The position numbers were made by a program, and so were the translations under genes. The notes beneath the pieces were generated by a model. That model searched no databases. It saw nothing but the letters and a program-made list of their open reading frames with translations, and was not told the origin of the DNA. This document shows, piece by piece, positions 55,331 to 63,619 of a DNA stretch of 64,000 nucleotides; position 1 is the first letter of the stretch; the number at the start of each line of letters is the position of its first letter. The stretch comes from JAUIIK01 sp041390865 (lineage in GTDB: Bacteria; Chloroflexota; Chloroflexia; Thermomicrobiales; CFX8), in NCBI GenBank assembly GCA_041390865.1, contig JAWKPC010000005.1, positions 124,001 through 188,000 on the forward strand, given 5' to 3'.

Positions 55331-57100
55331 ATGTCCCTTTCGATACCGAGAATCTATGCCGGAAGGTACGAGATCACGCGCCCGATTGGCGAGGGTTCGT
55401 TCTCGCGTACGTTCGTGGCACGCGACACCGTCCTCGAGCGCGAAGTGGCGCTCAAGGTCCTCCGCCGCGAACACCAGTCCAACGACGAATTCGCCGCTCG
55501 TTTTGACCGGGAAGCACAGGCAGCCGCGCGGGTAAGCCATCCAAACGTCGTGTCCGTTTTCGACTTTGGGCGGGAGGAGGGCCTGCCGTTCATCGTCATG
55601 CAATACATCGACGGCCGCACGTTACGTCAATTCGATCGAGATGAAGGCCCACTGACGATCGAGGAAGTCATCAGCGTCGGACGACAGGTCCTCGACGGAC
55701 TGGCGTCGATCCACGATCAAGGCATCATCCATCGAGATATCAAGCCGCAGAACGTCCTGCTCGACAGAAACATGGTCGCCCGGCTGACCGATTTCGGCGT
55801 GGCGTTCCTGGCGAATGACGTGACGCTCACCCAGACCGGCGCGACGATCGGTACAGCCGCCTACATGGCTCCCGAACAGGCCACCGGTCGAAGCATCGGC
55901 CCCGAGTCCGATCTGTACGCCGTCGGGGTCATGCTCTACGAGCTGCTTACCCGGCGCCTGCCGTTCCGGGGAGATAACCCGGTACAGGTGCTCTACCGCC
56001 ACGTGAGCGACTTCCCGCCCCGGCCCCGCGACCTCAACCCCAGCATCCCGATCGAGCTTGAAGCGGTCATACTCCGCGCGCTGGCCAAGATGCCTTCCGA
56101 ACGCTATCCGGACGCGAGGACGATGCGCGACGTCCTGACCGGCCAGCCATCCAGCTTGCAGGCGACGGCTCGAACGGAAACAGTCACCGCCGAACCGCAA
56201 AGGTTCACCGAACCGGTGGTCGAACCGAGACCTGAACCATCCATCCGCCCGCCGAGAAGGCGGACCGCCACCCGGCCGCCACGCCGGAAACGGCAGCGGT
56301 CCTTCCTCCTCCCTGCCATGCTCGGCGTCGTGCTGCTCGTAGCGGCCGGCGTTGGATTCGCCATGTGGGGGATGGAAGGCGACGGCGTCCCGAGTGATCC
56401 GGCAGGAGCGGCTCCCACGGCGACCGAAGCACAGCTGCCCGGCGGAGTCACCGATCCTTCCGCGTCTTCGACGCCAACTACTTCGCCCACCGCTGAGGCC
56501 ACGCCAACAAATACGCAACCCCCTGAGCCCAGCCCGACGCTGACCGAGACTGAAGAACCAGGCGAACCGACCCAGGCTCCATCTCCAACGACCGCCCCGC
56601 CACCGACGGCGACCTCTCCACCATCAGGCGGGGGTGGCGCACCTTCGGTCGGCTTCAATACGCCATTCCCGGCAGCGGTGCTGCCTTCAGCATGGAGCGG
56701 AAATCAGCAGGTTGCTTTCGACCGCGATGACTTTGTCGAAGGGGGAGCGTACCGACGCACCGACGGGGTACTCTACGGCCGGCCTGCGGCACACCTCTAC
56801 TCCCAGCAGACGGAGTATCCCTCCACGACCGTGACGTTCTCGGCAGGCGAGTCGCCTTCCGCGTTCGTCGGGCTGGCGATCACCGGAATGGATGACGAGA
56901 TCCCCGGTTCGGTTCCGTGCCGGATCCTGCTGAACGGCAACCTCGTCTGGGAGGGCCCTTCCCCGTTCGGCAACGAGCAATGGACGACCGTCGGTTGGGA
57001 GATCGGTAATCTCGGCTGGATCGAGGACGGCGACAACGAGCTCACGTTCGAGGTCACTGCCCCGGCAGGCGAATTCGGACTGCCTCCTGGATTCTGCTGA
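55331..57100 (+). CDS. Membrane-anchored serine/threonine protein kinase with extracytoplasmic domain
   Basis: The 589-residue protein has a Pkn2-type kinase domain (about 12-275): G loop 'IGEGSFSRTFVARDTVLERE', 'VALKVLRREHQSND', catalytic loop 'GIIHRDIKPQNVLLDRN', 'TDFGVAF' and 'GTAAYMAPEQATGRSIGPES'. A basic linker precedes one helix ('FLLPAMLGVVLLVAAGVGFA', about 345-365). A Pro/Thr/Ser-rich stalk (about 370-455) leads to an exported domain of about 130 residues ('NQQVAFDRDDFVEGGAYRRT'). The end seems shifted: the printed stop gives 'GLPPGFC', while the next frame gives 'WILLNQAALYWD' with stop 57124-57126, a likelier C-terminus. The AAGG before ATG 55331 is weak. The stimulus is unknown. 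Confidence 0.92.
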   Translation: MSLSIPRIYAGRYEITRPIGEGSFSRTFVARDTVLEREVALKVLRREHQSNDEFAARFDREAQAAARVSHPNVVSVFDFGREEGLPFIVMQYIDGRTLRQFDRDEGPLTIEEVISVGRQVLDGLASIHDQGIIHRDIKPQNVLLDRNMVARLTDFGVAFLANDVTLTQTGATIGTAAYMAPEQATGRSIGPESDLYAVGVMLYELLTRRLPFRGDNPVQVLYRHVSDFPPRPRDLNPSIPIELEAVILRALAKMPSERYPDARTMRDVLTGQPSSLQATARTETVTAEPQRFTEPVVEPRPEPSIRPPRRRTATRPPRRKRQRSFLLPAMLGVVLLVAAGVGFAMWGMEGDGVPSDPAGAAPTATEAQLPGGVTDPSASSTPTTSPTAEATPTNTQPPEPSPTLTETEEPGEPTQAPSPTTAPPPTATSPPSGGGGAPSVGFNTPFPAAVLPSAWSGNQQVAFDRDDFVEGGAYRRTDGVLYGRPAAHLYSQQTEYPSTTVTFSAGESPSAFVGLAITGMDDEIPGSVPCRILLNGNLVWEGPSPFGNEQWTTVGWEIGNLGWIEDGDNELTFEVTAPAGEFGLPPGFC

Positions 57101-57181
57101 ACCAGGCAGCGCTCTACTGGGACTAGCCAGAGCCTTTGCAATAAAAGATCTCGACAACCTCTCGTTTCCCGTAAACAACGG

Positions 57182-58682
57182 CTAATCAATCGGCAGGGCA
57201 GGCATTTCGACGTCGTAGAGCCATCTGTCGAAGAGCGGATCGAGCTGGCGGCCGGAGACGTCCTCGGCAACCTCGATAAAGTCATCGGTGCTCGCGTTGC
57301 CTCCGGCATACTCATCATAGTAATCGCGCAGGATCTCGAAGAAGGTATCGTCGCCAACCGTTGACCGCAACGCGTGGAGCGTCAGCGCGCCTCGAATGTA
57401 GACGCTGCCGGCAAACATGTCGTCCGGGCCTGGATCGCCGGGCGGCGGTTGGGCTATCGCCCTGGGATCGACGCCTTGCTCGATCTGCTCATCGATACTG
57501 ACCCCGGCGGCCTCCTCGATCCAGAGCCACTGAGCATAGGTCGCGAAACCCTCGTTGAGCCAGATGTCGTCCCAGGCTGCGGGAGAGACGCTATTTCCAA
57601 ACCATTGATGGGCGAGTTCGTGGGCGACGGTCGGCTCAGCGCTGATACCGCGCCGCGCGAAGTTGCGGTCGAAGATCGAGAACGTCTGGGTCTCCAGCGC
57701 GATACCGCCTCCAGTTGAAATCCAGCACGGCGTTGCCATAGACGTCGAAAGGATAGGGGCCGAAGCGCTCCTCGAAGAACTCGATCATCTGTGGCGTTCG
57801 TTCGAAATTCTGTTTCGCATCATCGGCGAACGACTCATCGTAAGCGTTGCGGACGGGAATGCCGTCGTTCGTCTCCATCTCTTCGAAGACGAAGTGGCCA
57901 ATAGCCACCATCGCGAGGTAACTGGCCATCTCGGAAGGGGACTCATACGTCCAGGTCGTCCAGCCATCCCCTCCCTCTTCGGTGCCGGCAAGCGTCCCGT
58001 TCGCGACCACCTCCAGGCCAGCCGGGACGGTCACATCGAAAACGTAGGAAGCCTTGTCGAGCGGATGGTCGTTGACCGGATACCAGGTTGCCGCGCCGGT
58101 CGGCTCGCTCAGGACGAACGCCCCGTCCTCGGTTTCGTTCCAGCCGAGCCGTTCACCGAAAGGCCCGACGGCAGGCTGGGGAACACCCTCATAATCGATC
58201 TGGATCTCGAACGACTGATTCGCCGGGATGCCGTCCGGAGGCACCACCTGCAGTTCTCCTCCGCTCCGTTCGAAGTCGACGGGGACACCATCGACCTCAA
58301 GACGCATTATGTCGAATCCGACAAAGTCCAGGTAGAACGACTCCAACGCCATCGTCGACATGGCCTGGATGACCGCCGTCCCGTCCAGCACGTCCGTCTG
58401 CGGGTCGTAGCGCAGGTCGAGATCGTAGGAGGAGACATCATATCCGCCATTGCCAGCGTTGGGGAAGTATGGGTCGCCAAGGCCGGAGGAGCCGTCATCC
58501 CGTGCCGCAGACGTACTCGTCGGAGTTACAGTCCGTTCGGGCATGGTCGCTGTCGATGGAGCAGCCGTAGCGGTGGCGGTCGGAGGCACAGGAGACCTGG
58601 TCGCTGCTTCGTCGTCATCGCTGATGCAAGCCGATAACAAGATCAGAAGGACTGGAAACCAGCGTAGCGACCGTCGGGACAT
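57182..58682 (-). CDS. M1-family zinc metallopeptidase lipoprotein, one frameshift
   Basis: The protein has a lipobox ('LLILLSACIS'), a Thr/Pro/Ala-rich linker and the M1 N-terminal beta domain ('YDVSSYDLDLRYDPQTDVLD', 'GVPVDFERSGGELQVVPPDG', 'FGERLGWNETEDGAFVLSEP'). The catalytic domain contains 'GIALETQTFSIFDRN', then 'TVAHELAHQWFGNSVSPAAW' with 'DIWLNEGFATYAQW' (HExxH and the distal Glu). At about 57715 the frame changes ('GNAVLDFNWR' to 'TGGGIALETQ'); the span of 1501 nt is one over a multiple of three. Only about 175 residues follow the HExxH, so the ERAP-like C-terminal domain is missing, as in short bacterial M1 forms. It degrades external peptides. Confidence 0.88.
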
Positions 58683-58718
58683 CACGTCTCGAACACTTGA
58701 CGACTGATCCCGGCCGAT

Positions 58719-59612
58719 CTAGCCCTCGAGAGCACTACGCAGCTCGCTGTTGGACAGGTAGATGAACGGAACTCGCACGTCTTCCTGGCAGCGTCCGGAA
58801 TGAGTTCCCTGCATGCCCTCGGGTGCATTGTCAGCCGGCTCGACGTCATGCTGACCGTGGTCGGCATGGAGGAGCAGTGCATAGCCGTGTTCGGCGGCGG
58901 CCCTGACCATGTTCGCCAGCCGGAAATCGGTGCGTCCCACTGCCTGGTGGGATTTCAAATCGAACGGCCCGTCTGCGTGACCGGCTTCGTCGACATCGAG
59001 CAACTGGGTAAGAACGTAGTCGGTCCTCTCAGCCAAGCGCTGGATGAAGAGTTCCATGACCTCCTTATCGGTGTTGCTCTCGGCCCGCGCCGGCGCCGAG
59101 CTGTGGCCGGCAAGCAGCATCCCGGTGGTCGACAACGCCCGGCCGCAGACGGCTGAGGTCTTACCTGCCGCCTCCAGACGAGCGAAGGACGTATCGACCG
59201 TAAGTTGCTCTTCCCGGTTCCGGACACCGTGCTTGTCCGGCGAGGCTCCGGACGCAATCGTCGAGAAGTTGACCGGCGTGATCGCCGGCAAGACGGACTG
59301 CACTTCGGCGCACCGAACGACGGCCAGCTTGCCGAATGTATGCGAGACGTTCGCGTGGCACTGCCAGGTCGCCATCCCGAACGCGTCGATGACGACGTGC
59401 GCCAGCCGTTCGGCCCCGGCAAGCGCATTCACCACCTCATCGATCGCCTGCTCGTCCGCATCATTCGGCGGATCTACACCGAGGATGGCGCAGACGGTCG
59501 GCGCGAGGGCGCGCATCGAGGCGACCGGCGAGTAATCTTCGAGCAGGTACTCGCCGGCCCGCTCGCTCAATGGGCCAATTTCGGCTTGGTCGGCAAGCAT
59601 GAGATTGGTCAC
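58719..59612 (-). CDS. Alkaline-phosphatase-superfamily (nucleotide pyrophosphatase/phosphodiesterase-like) protein
   Basis: The product is 297 residues from GTG 59612, which has GGAGG about eight bases upstream. 'LAHVVIDAFGMATWQCHANV' gives the first metal Asp, 'AITPVNFSTIASGASPDKHG' the Ser/Thr nucleophile region (T or S in 'NFSTIASG'), 'LDVDEAGHADGPF' the second metal pair and 'ALLLHADHGQHDV' the third. The arrangement is that of the type I phosphodiesterase/alkaline phosphatase fold. There is no signal peptide, so it is cytosolic. Likely hydrolyses phosphoesters or phosphodiesters; the substrate is unknown. Confidence 0.85.
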   Translation of the reverse strand: MTNLMLADQAEIGPLSERAGEYLLEDYSPVASMRALAPTVCAILGVDPPNDADEQAIDEVVNALAGAERLAHVVIDAFGMATWQCHANVSHTFGKLAVVRCAEVQSVLPAITPVNFSTIASGASPDKHGVRNREEQLTVDTSFARLEAAGKTSAVCGRALSTTGMLLAGHSSAPARAESNTDKEVMELFIQRLAERTDYVLTQLLDVDEAGHADGPFDLKSHQAVGRTDFRLANMVRAAAEHGYALLLHADHGQHDVEPADNAPEGMQGTHSGRCQEDVRVPFIYLSNSELRSALEG

Positions 59613-59737
59613 TGGATCTTCCTCCCGGCGCTGGCTTACCTGGGTATTCAGGACTACGGAAATTCAATGCGAGTGATGATACGGTTCTGCCGGTGTGGAG
59701 TTCCACACTTCGATGTACGTCATGGAAGACGGTGAAG

Positions 59738-59923
59738 ATGGATTCGGCGTTGTTGTTTCTCGCGTTCATCGTGCTCTGGTTTGTCCTGCAGCGCTTCGTG
59801 CTGCCACGATTCGGCGTCTCTACCTGAATGATGCCGGTCGTTCCCCCGGCGGGGGAAGCACAACAACGCGACAAGCCTGATTCCGAAGCACCGGCACAGG
59901 ACGGCACGCCCCTCGGCCGATAG
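59738..59923 (+). CDS. Membrane microprotein, 29 residues to TGA or 61 residues if the TGA is selenocysteine
   Basis: ATG 59738 has GGAAG nine bases upstream. The first 29 codons read 'MDSALLFLAFIVLWFVLQRF' then VLPRFGVST, one membrane helix with a basic LPRFGV end. A TGA (59825-59827) follows. The same frame then stays open for 31 codons: 'MMPVVPPAGEAQQRDKPDSE' and 'APAQDGTPLGR', to TAG 59921-59923. Thirteen bases after the TGA there is a perfect 7-bp hairpin with loop GGC (59841-59857), which matches published bacterial SECIS geometry (stem, short loop with early G, 16-37 nt from UGA to loop). It may be Sec, a Cys-replaced homologue with an error, or simply a 29-residue peptide. No sel genes are in the window. 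Confidence 0.4.
59841..59857 (+). promoter_or_regulatory. SECIS-like hairpin 13 bases after an in-frame TGA
   Basis: TTCCCCC, loop GGC and GGGGGAA form a perfect 7-bp stem. The distance from the TGA to the loop is 20 bases. Without a T-run it is a poor terminator. It could also just be a GC hairpin. Confidence 0.35.
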
Positions 59924-59943
59924 TCAACCATTGTCTGCGACGC

Positions 59944-62466
59944 TCAGGAAGGCGGCGGATCTTCTTCGGGTGCCAACCGGTCCAACCGGTCCAGAACCGT
60001 GGCGATACTTGTCTCGCCATAGCGCCAGATCCGGTCGCCCAACGCGTGCCGCCAGAGAAAGCGAACCAGCACCGCCCAGCCGGCGACGATGAAGCCGAGC
60101 ATCACGTAGCCCGACCAGGGCAGCGTCCGCAGGTCGAAGAACTCCCGCAATCCCGGAGTCAGCAGGATCACCGCGTAGATCGCATACATCGCGATCACGA
60201 GATGGGCCGGCCGGCGGTCTCCGTTGAGGCTACTCGCGCCGACCCAGTGCCGGCTTGGCGGCTGGGCGAAGAGGACGATCAGGAGCAGCGTGCTCACCAT
60301 CGTCGTCGTGACGGCAGCCTGCGACCAGATGACGTTGCCGCCGGTCAGGGTCAGGAAGAAGTCGTAGACGGCCACGGACAGAATCGAGACCATGAACGCG
60401 GCCGGTAAGACGAACTGGACGATGAGCTTCCAGAGGTTCCGCGGGGTATGGCCAGGACGCGCCCAGATCGCCAGCGCGAGCGACGGGATCCCGACGGTCA
60501 ATGTCGCCAGGATCGAGTTCTGGCTGGGGGTGAGCGGGAACTCCTGACCTATCAGCAATGTAAAGAAGACCAGGAAGACGATCGACAGTGTACGAGTCAG
60601 GAAGAGTTTGATGTTGTCGGTCATCCCGCGCAGCACCCGCTGTCCCTCGGCAAACGCTTCAGGCAGGACGTCGAAAGAGTCTTCGAGTAGAACGATATCG
60701 GCGGCGCTTCGCGTTGCCGGGCTGCCGCTGCGCATGGCGATTCCGACGCTCGCCTGCTTTAAGGCCAGGATGTCGTTGACGCCGTCGCCGGTCATCGCGA
60801 CCCAGTGACCGCGGCGTGCGAGCGCCGTCACCAGTCGCTCCTTATGTTCGGGAGTAACCCGCCCGAAGATCGCCGTTTCTTCGGCGACATCCTCGATTTC
60901 GCTGTCTGACAGGCCATCGAGTTCCCGACCGGCGACGGCCCGGCTGTCGGTCGGCAGGCCGGCCTGCTTCGCAAGGGCCAGAACCGTGTCCGGGTTGTCG
61001 CCGGAGATGACCTTCAAACCAATTCCAAGCTCGGTGAAGGCCTTGATCGTACGCTGGACGCCCGGCCGAAGCTCGTCGCTGAGCGCGATGAGCCCCAGAA
61101 TCTCCAGATCCGGGGGCAACGACGGCTCACCGTCATCGTTCGTCAGCGGCCTCGTGGTTCTCCCCCGGCCAAAGAGGAGGACCCGGTATCCCCTGCCAGT
61201 CCAGTCCGCGAGCTGCTCTTCGATTTCCACCGAACGGTGTTCGACCACGCCGAGCAACACCTCCGGAGCGCCGAGGATCAACGGGAAATTGAAGTCGCCC
61301 TCGAAAGTCAGGCCGCTCCACTTCCAACTCGAAGAGAAGACGACCTCGTCCGAGAGCTTCCGCTCGGTCCCCTCGATCCCGGCGGCGATTGCCTCCGATG
61401 TCTTGTTCGGCGAAGTCCCGCTCGCGGCAAAGTCTCCGACGAGCCGTCTCAGCTCCTCAACTTCGACTCCGAACGGAACGGCCTCCTTCAGCGCAAGCCG
61501 CTGGGTGGTCAGCGTGCCGGTCTTGTCGACACACAGGAGGTCGATGTGGCTGAGAGACTCAACCGAGTTGATGCGCTGGATCAGGGCGCCCTTCGGGGCG
61601 ATCCGCAGCACAGCAAGCGAGTAGGCCACGGTAATCATCAGGATGAGCCCCTGCGGGACCAGCGCGACCAGCACCGCCGACGCCTGGACTGTCTCGACGA
61701 TCGGCAGGCGGCCGTAAAAGCCGCCGAATGCCTGGAAGACCTGGAGAGCAAGGAGCATCACGACGACGGTCATCGTCCGGATGATCGTGTCAACCTCCCT
61801 CTGCAGCGGAGTCTTGACGTTCCGGTAGGCACGGGCCTGGGACGTCACCCTTTGTGTGGCACTTTTCTCTCCGACATTCAGTGCCTCGCAGAAGCCGCTG
61901 CCGGAGACGCAGGCGCTGCCGGAGAGCAGGACGTCTCCCGGCCGCTTCGAGACCGGGTCCGACTCGCCGGTCAGGTTCGCCTCATCGACCTGAACCGGTG
62001 AGCTCGTCCGCAGGAGCGCGTCCACTGGAAACTGGTCGCCGGTCGCGAACACGATGATGTCCCCGACGACGACCTCGGATGGATCGATCTCGACCCGCTC
62101 GCTGTTTCGCACGACCGTGGTCGTCGCGCGATTCAAGAGGGCGATTCGCTCCAGCTGGCGCTTGGCCCGGAGCTCCTGGAAGATTCCGATGACGACGTTC
62201 ATCAGAACGACCCCGGCTGTCAGGACGGCGTCGCGATACAGCTCGAGGACGACGAGGCCGATCGAGATGACGAACAGCAGGATATTCACCGCGCTGAAGG
62301 CGTTTCTCCGGATGATCTGCCAGTTGGCGTCTCCGGAGGTCGACGGCGCGGTGTTGACCTGGCCTGACTCGACGCGGGCGCGTACCTCGTCGTTTGACAG
62401 GCCGGTACTGAGTTTTATGTCCAGTGGCTGATCGAGCTCGACCGTGTTTTCGCGGGAACTCGCCAC
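59944..62466 (-). CDS. P-type ATPase, CtpE/MgtA-like cation transporter
   Basis: The product is 840 residues. N-terminal cation-ATPase domain 'GLSNDEVRARVESGQVNTAP', actuator 'EANLTGESDPV', 'ALVPQGLILMITVAYSLAVL' on helix 4, phosphorylated Asp314 in 'CVDKTGTLT', 'GVNDILALKQASVGIAM' with 'MTGDGVND', and six further helices. The Gln in 'VPQGL' replaces the Glu of PEGL found in Ca/Mg and heavy-metal pumps; the closest pattern I know is mycobacterial CtpE ('VPEGL'), a Ca-uptake pump. GTG 62466 is used; the LLM gene ends seven bases upstream, so they form a unit. There is no N-terminal metal-binding CxxC domain. The ion is uncertain. Confidence 0.9.
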   Translation of the reverse strand: MASSRENTVELDQPLDIKLSTGLSNDEVRARVESGQVNTAPSTSGDANWQIIRRNAFSAVNILLFVISIGLVVLELYRDAVLTAGVVLMNVVIGIFQELRAKRQLERIALLNRATTTVVRNSERVEIDPSEVVVGDIIVFATGDQFPVDALLRTSSPVQVDEANLTGESDPVSKRPGDVLLSGSACVSGSGFCEALNVGEKSATQRVTSQARAYRNVKTPLQREVDTIIRTMTVVVMLLALQVFQAFGGFYGRLPIVETVQASAVLVALVPQGLILMITVAYSLAVLRIAPKGALIQRINSVESLSHIDLLCVDKTGTLTTQRLALKEAVPFGVEVEELRRLVGDFAASGTSPNKTSEAIAAGIEGTERKLSDEVVFSSSWKWSGLTFEGDFNFPLILGAPEVLLGVVEHRSVEIEEQLADWTGRGYRVLLFGRGRTTRPLTNDDGEPSLPPDLEILGLIALSDELRPGVQRTIKAFTELGIGLKVISGDNPDTVLALAKQAGLPTDSRAVAGRELDGLSDSEIEDVAEETAIFGRVTPEHKERLVTALARRGHWVAMTGDGVNDILALKQASVGIAMRSGSPATRSAADIVLLEDSFDVLPEAFAEGQRVLRGMTDNIKLFLTRTLSIVFLVFFTLLIGQEFPLTPSQNSILATLTVGIPSLALAIWARPGHTPRNLWKLIVQFVLPAAFMVSILSVAVYDFFLTLTGGNVIWSQAAVTTTMVSTLLLIVLFAQPPSRHWVGASSLNGDRRPAHLVIAMYAIYAVILLTPGLREFFDLRTLPWSGYVMLGFIVAGWAVLVRFLWRHALGDRIWRYGETSIATVLDRLDRLAPEEDPPPS

Positions 62467-62473
62467 AACTTCG

Positions 62474-63436
62474 CTAGACGTGGGGAAGAACCTCCTCGAT
62501 GACCCGCTCGAGCTGTCCGAACTGGTCCCAGCCGGTCACCCTCAGCGTTACTTCGTCGATGCCCATCTCCTTGAAAACGCGCAAATGCTCGATGCACTGC
62601 TCCGGACTTCCGGTCGCCACCCATTGATCGACATAGTCAGGGTCGTAGTCCATCGAGTAGTAGATATCGAGAAACCGCTTCGACTCATCCAGAGCGGCGC
62701 TCTTATCTTCATTCACGTTGATGTTGTGGTAAAGATGCGTCTCGAACTCGTTCCAGTTCTTGCCCTGTTCGTCGACGTAGGACTTGAGATACTCAATTCT
62801 GCGGCGTACGTCATCCGGTTCGGCGATTGATGTTTCCCAGCCATCGGCATGGTTGACCGCCCGCCGAAGCGTTCGACGTATCAAGTCCCAATCGCCGCGA
62901 GCGTTATTCGCGATCCAGATCGGAGGGCGAGGCGACGCGGCCGGTCGGGGTTCGATCGTGATGTTCTCACACTGGTAGTGCTTGCCTTCGAATGTGACAT
63001 TTTCCTCGGTCCAGAGGCGCTTGATCAGCGTTATCCACTCGATGAGCCGCCCGACCCGATCGCGAGGCTGGAGCCCGTACAGCTCCCCCTCGATGCGCCC
63101 GCCTTCCTGGGGCACGATCCCGGTGCAGGCGACGAGGACCGAGCGGCCATTGGCGAGCAGATCGAGGCTCGCCCACTGGTATGCCAGGAGGACCGGGTCG
63201 CGCAACGGGAAGCTCGCCATGCATGCGGGCCCCAGCCGCACGTTCGATGTCCGGGCGGCGACACCGGCAAGCAACGCAATCGATTCCATCCGCGGCTTGC
63301 CGAGCAAGCTGTCGCCGACCCAGACCGAGCTGAAGGCTCCGGACTGATCGGCGATCTCCGCCATCTTCAACATGTCATCGGACGTCGTGACGTCGAACAG
63401 CACTCCACGGTTCGGGAGCGTCAGGCCGATCTTCAT
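62474..63436 (-). CDS. LLM-class flavin/F420-dependent oxidoreductase
   Basis: The product is 320 residues of the luciferase-like family, longer than the pair at the left end. It has 'MKIGLTLPNRGVLFDVTTSD', 'FSSVWVGDSLLGKPRMESIA', 'LLANGRSVLVACTGIVPQEG' and 'RLIEWITLIKRLWTEENVTF', followed by 'YQCENITIEPRPAASPRPPI' and 'ATGSPEQCIEHLRVFKEMGI'. This order matches N5,N10-methylene-H4MPT-reductase-like F420 enzymes of actinobacteria and Chloroflexota. ATG 63436 follows AGGGA with seven-base spacing. It is followed directly by the P-type ATPase, an unexplained pairing. Confidence 0.9.
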   Translation of the reverse strand: MKIGLTLPNRGVLFDVTTSDDMLKMAEIADQSGAFSSVWVGDSLLGKPRMESIALLAGVAARTSNVRLGPACMASFPLRDPVLLAYQWASLDLLANGRSVLVACTGIVPQEGGRIEGELYGLQPRDRVGRLIEWITLIKRLWTEENVTFEGKHYQCENITIEPRPAASPRPPIWIANNARGDWDLIRRTLRRAVNHADGWETSIAEPDDVRRRIEYLKSYVDEQGKNWNEFETHLYHNINVNEDKSAALDESKRFLDIYYSMDYDPDYVDQWVATGSPEQCIEHLRVFKEMGIDEVTLRVTGWDQFGQLERVIEEVLPHV

Positions 63437-63497
63437 CAGCATCCCTTTCAATCGTCTGTTTCCGGATCTCAGATACATGGTAGCCCGAATCCCGGCA

Positions 63498-63513
63498 GTC
63501 CACCGGGGTGGAC
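63498..63513. promoter_or_regulatory. Perfect palindrome GTCCACC-GG-GGTGGAC in a divergent promoter region
   Basis: A 16-base perfect inverted repeat lies 62 bases before the LLM start (minus strand) and 107 bases before the next plus-strand gene. It is a candidate operator for either. The rest of this 180-base gap shows nothing more. Confidence 0.4.
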
Positions 63514-63619
63514 GCAGGAAAGGGTCTCCCATGGCAATGTGTCGTCAGGATCAGATGCTCGTGTATCTTTGTGAGGAGTCCATATCGCATTTCTCTGCCC
63601 AGCCCGCACGGAGGTCTCG

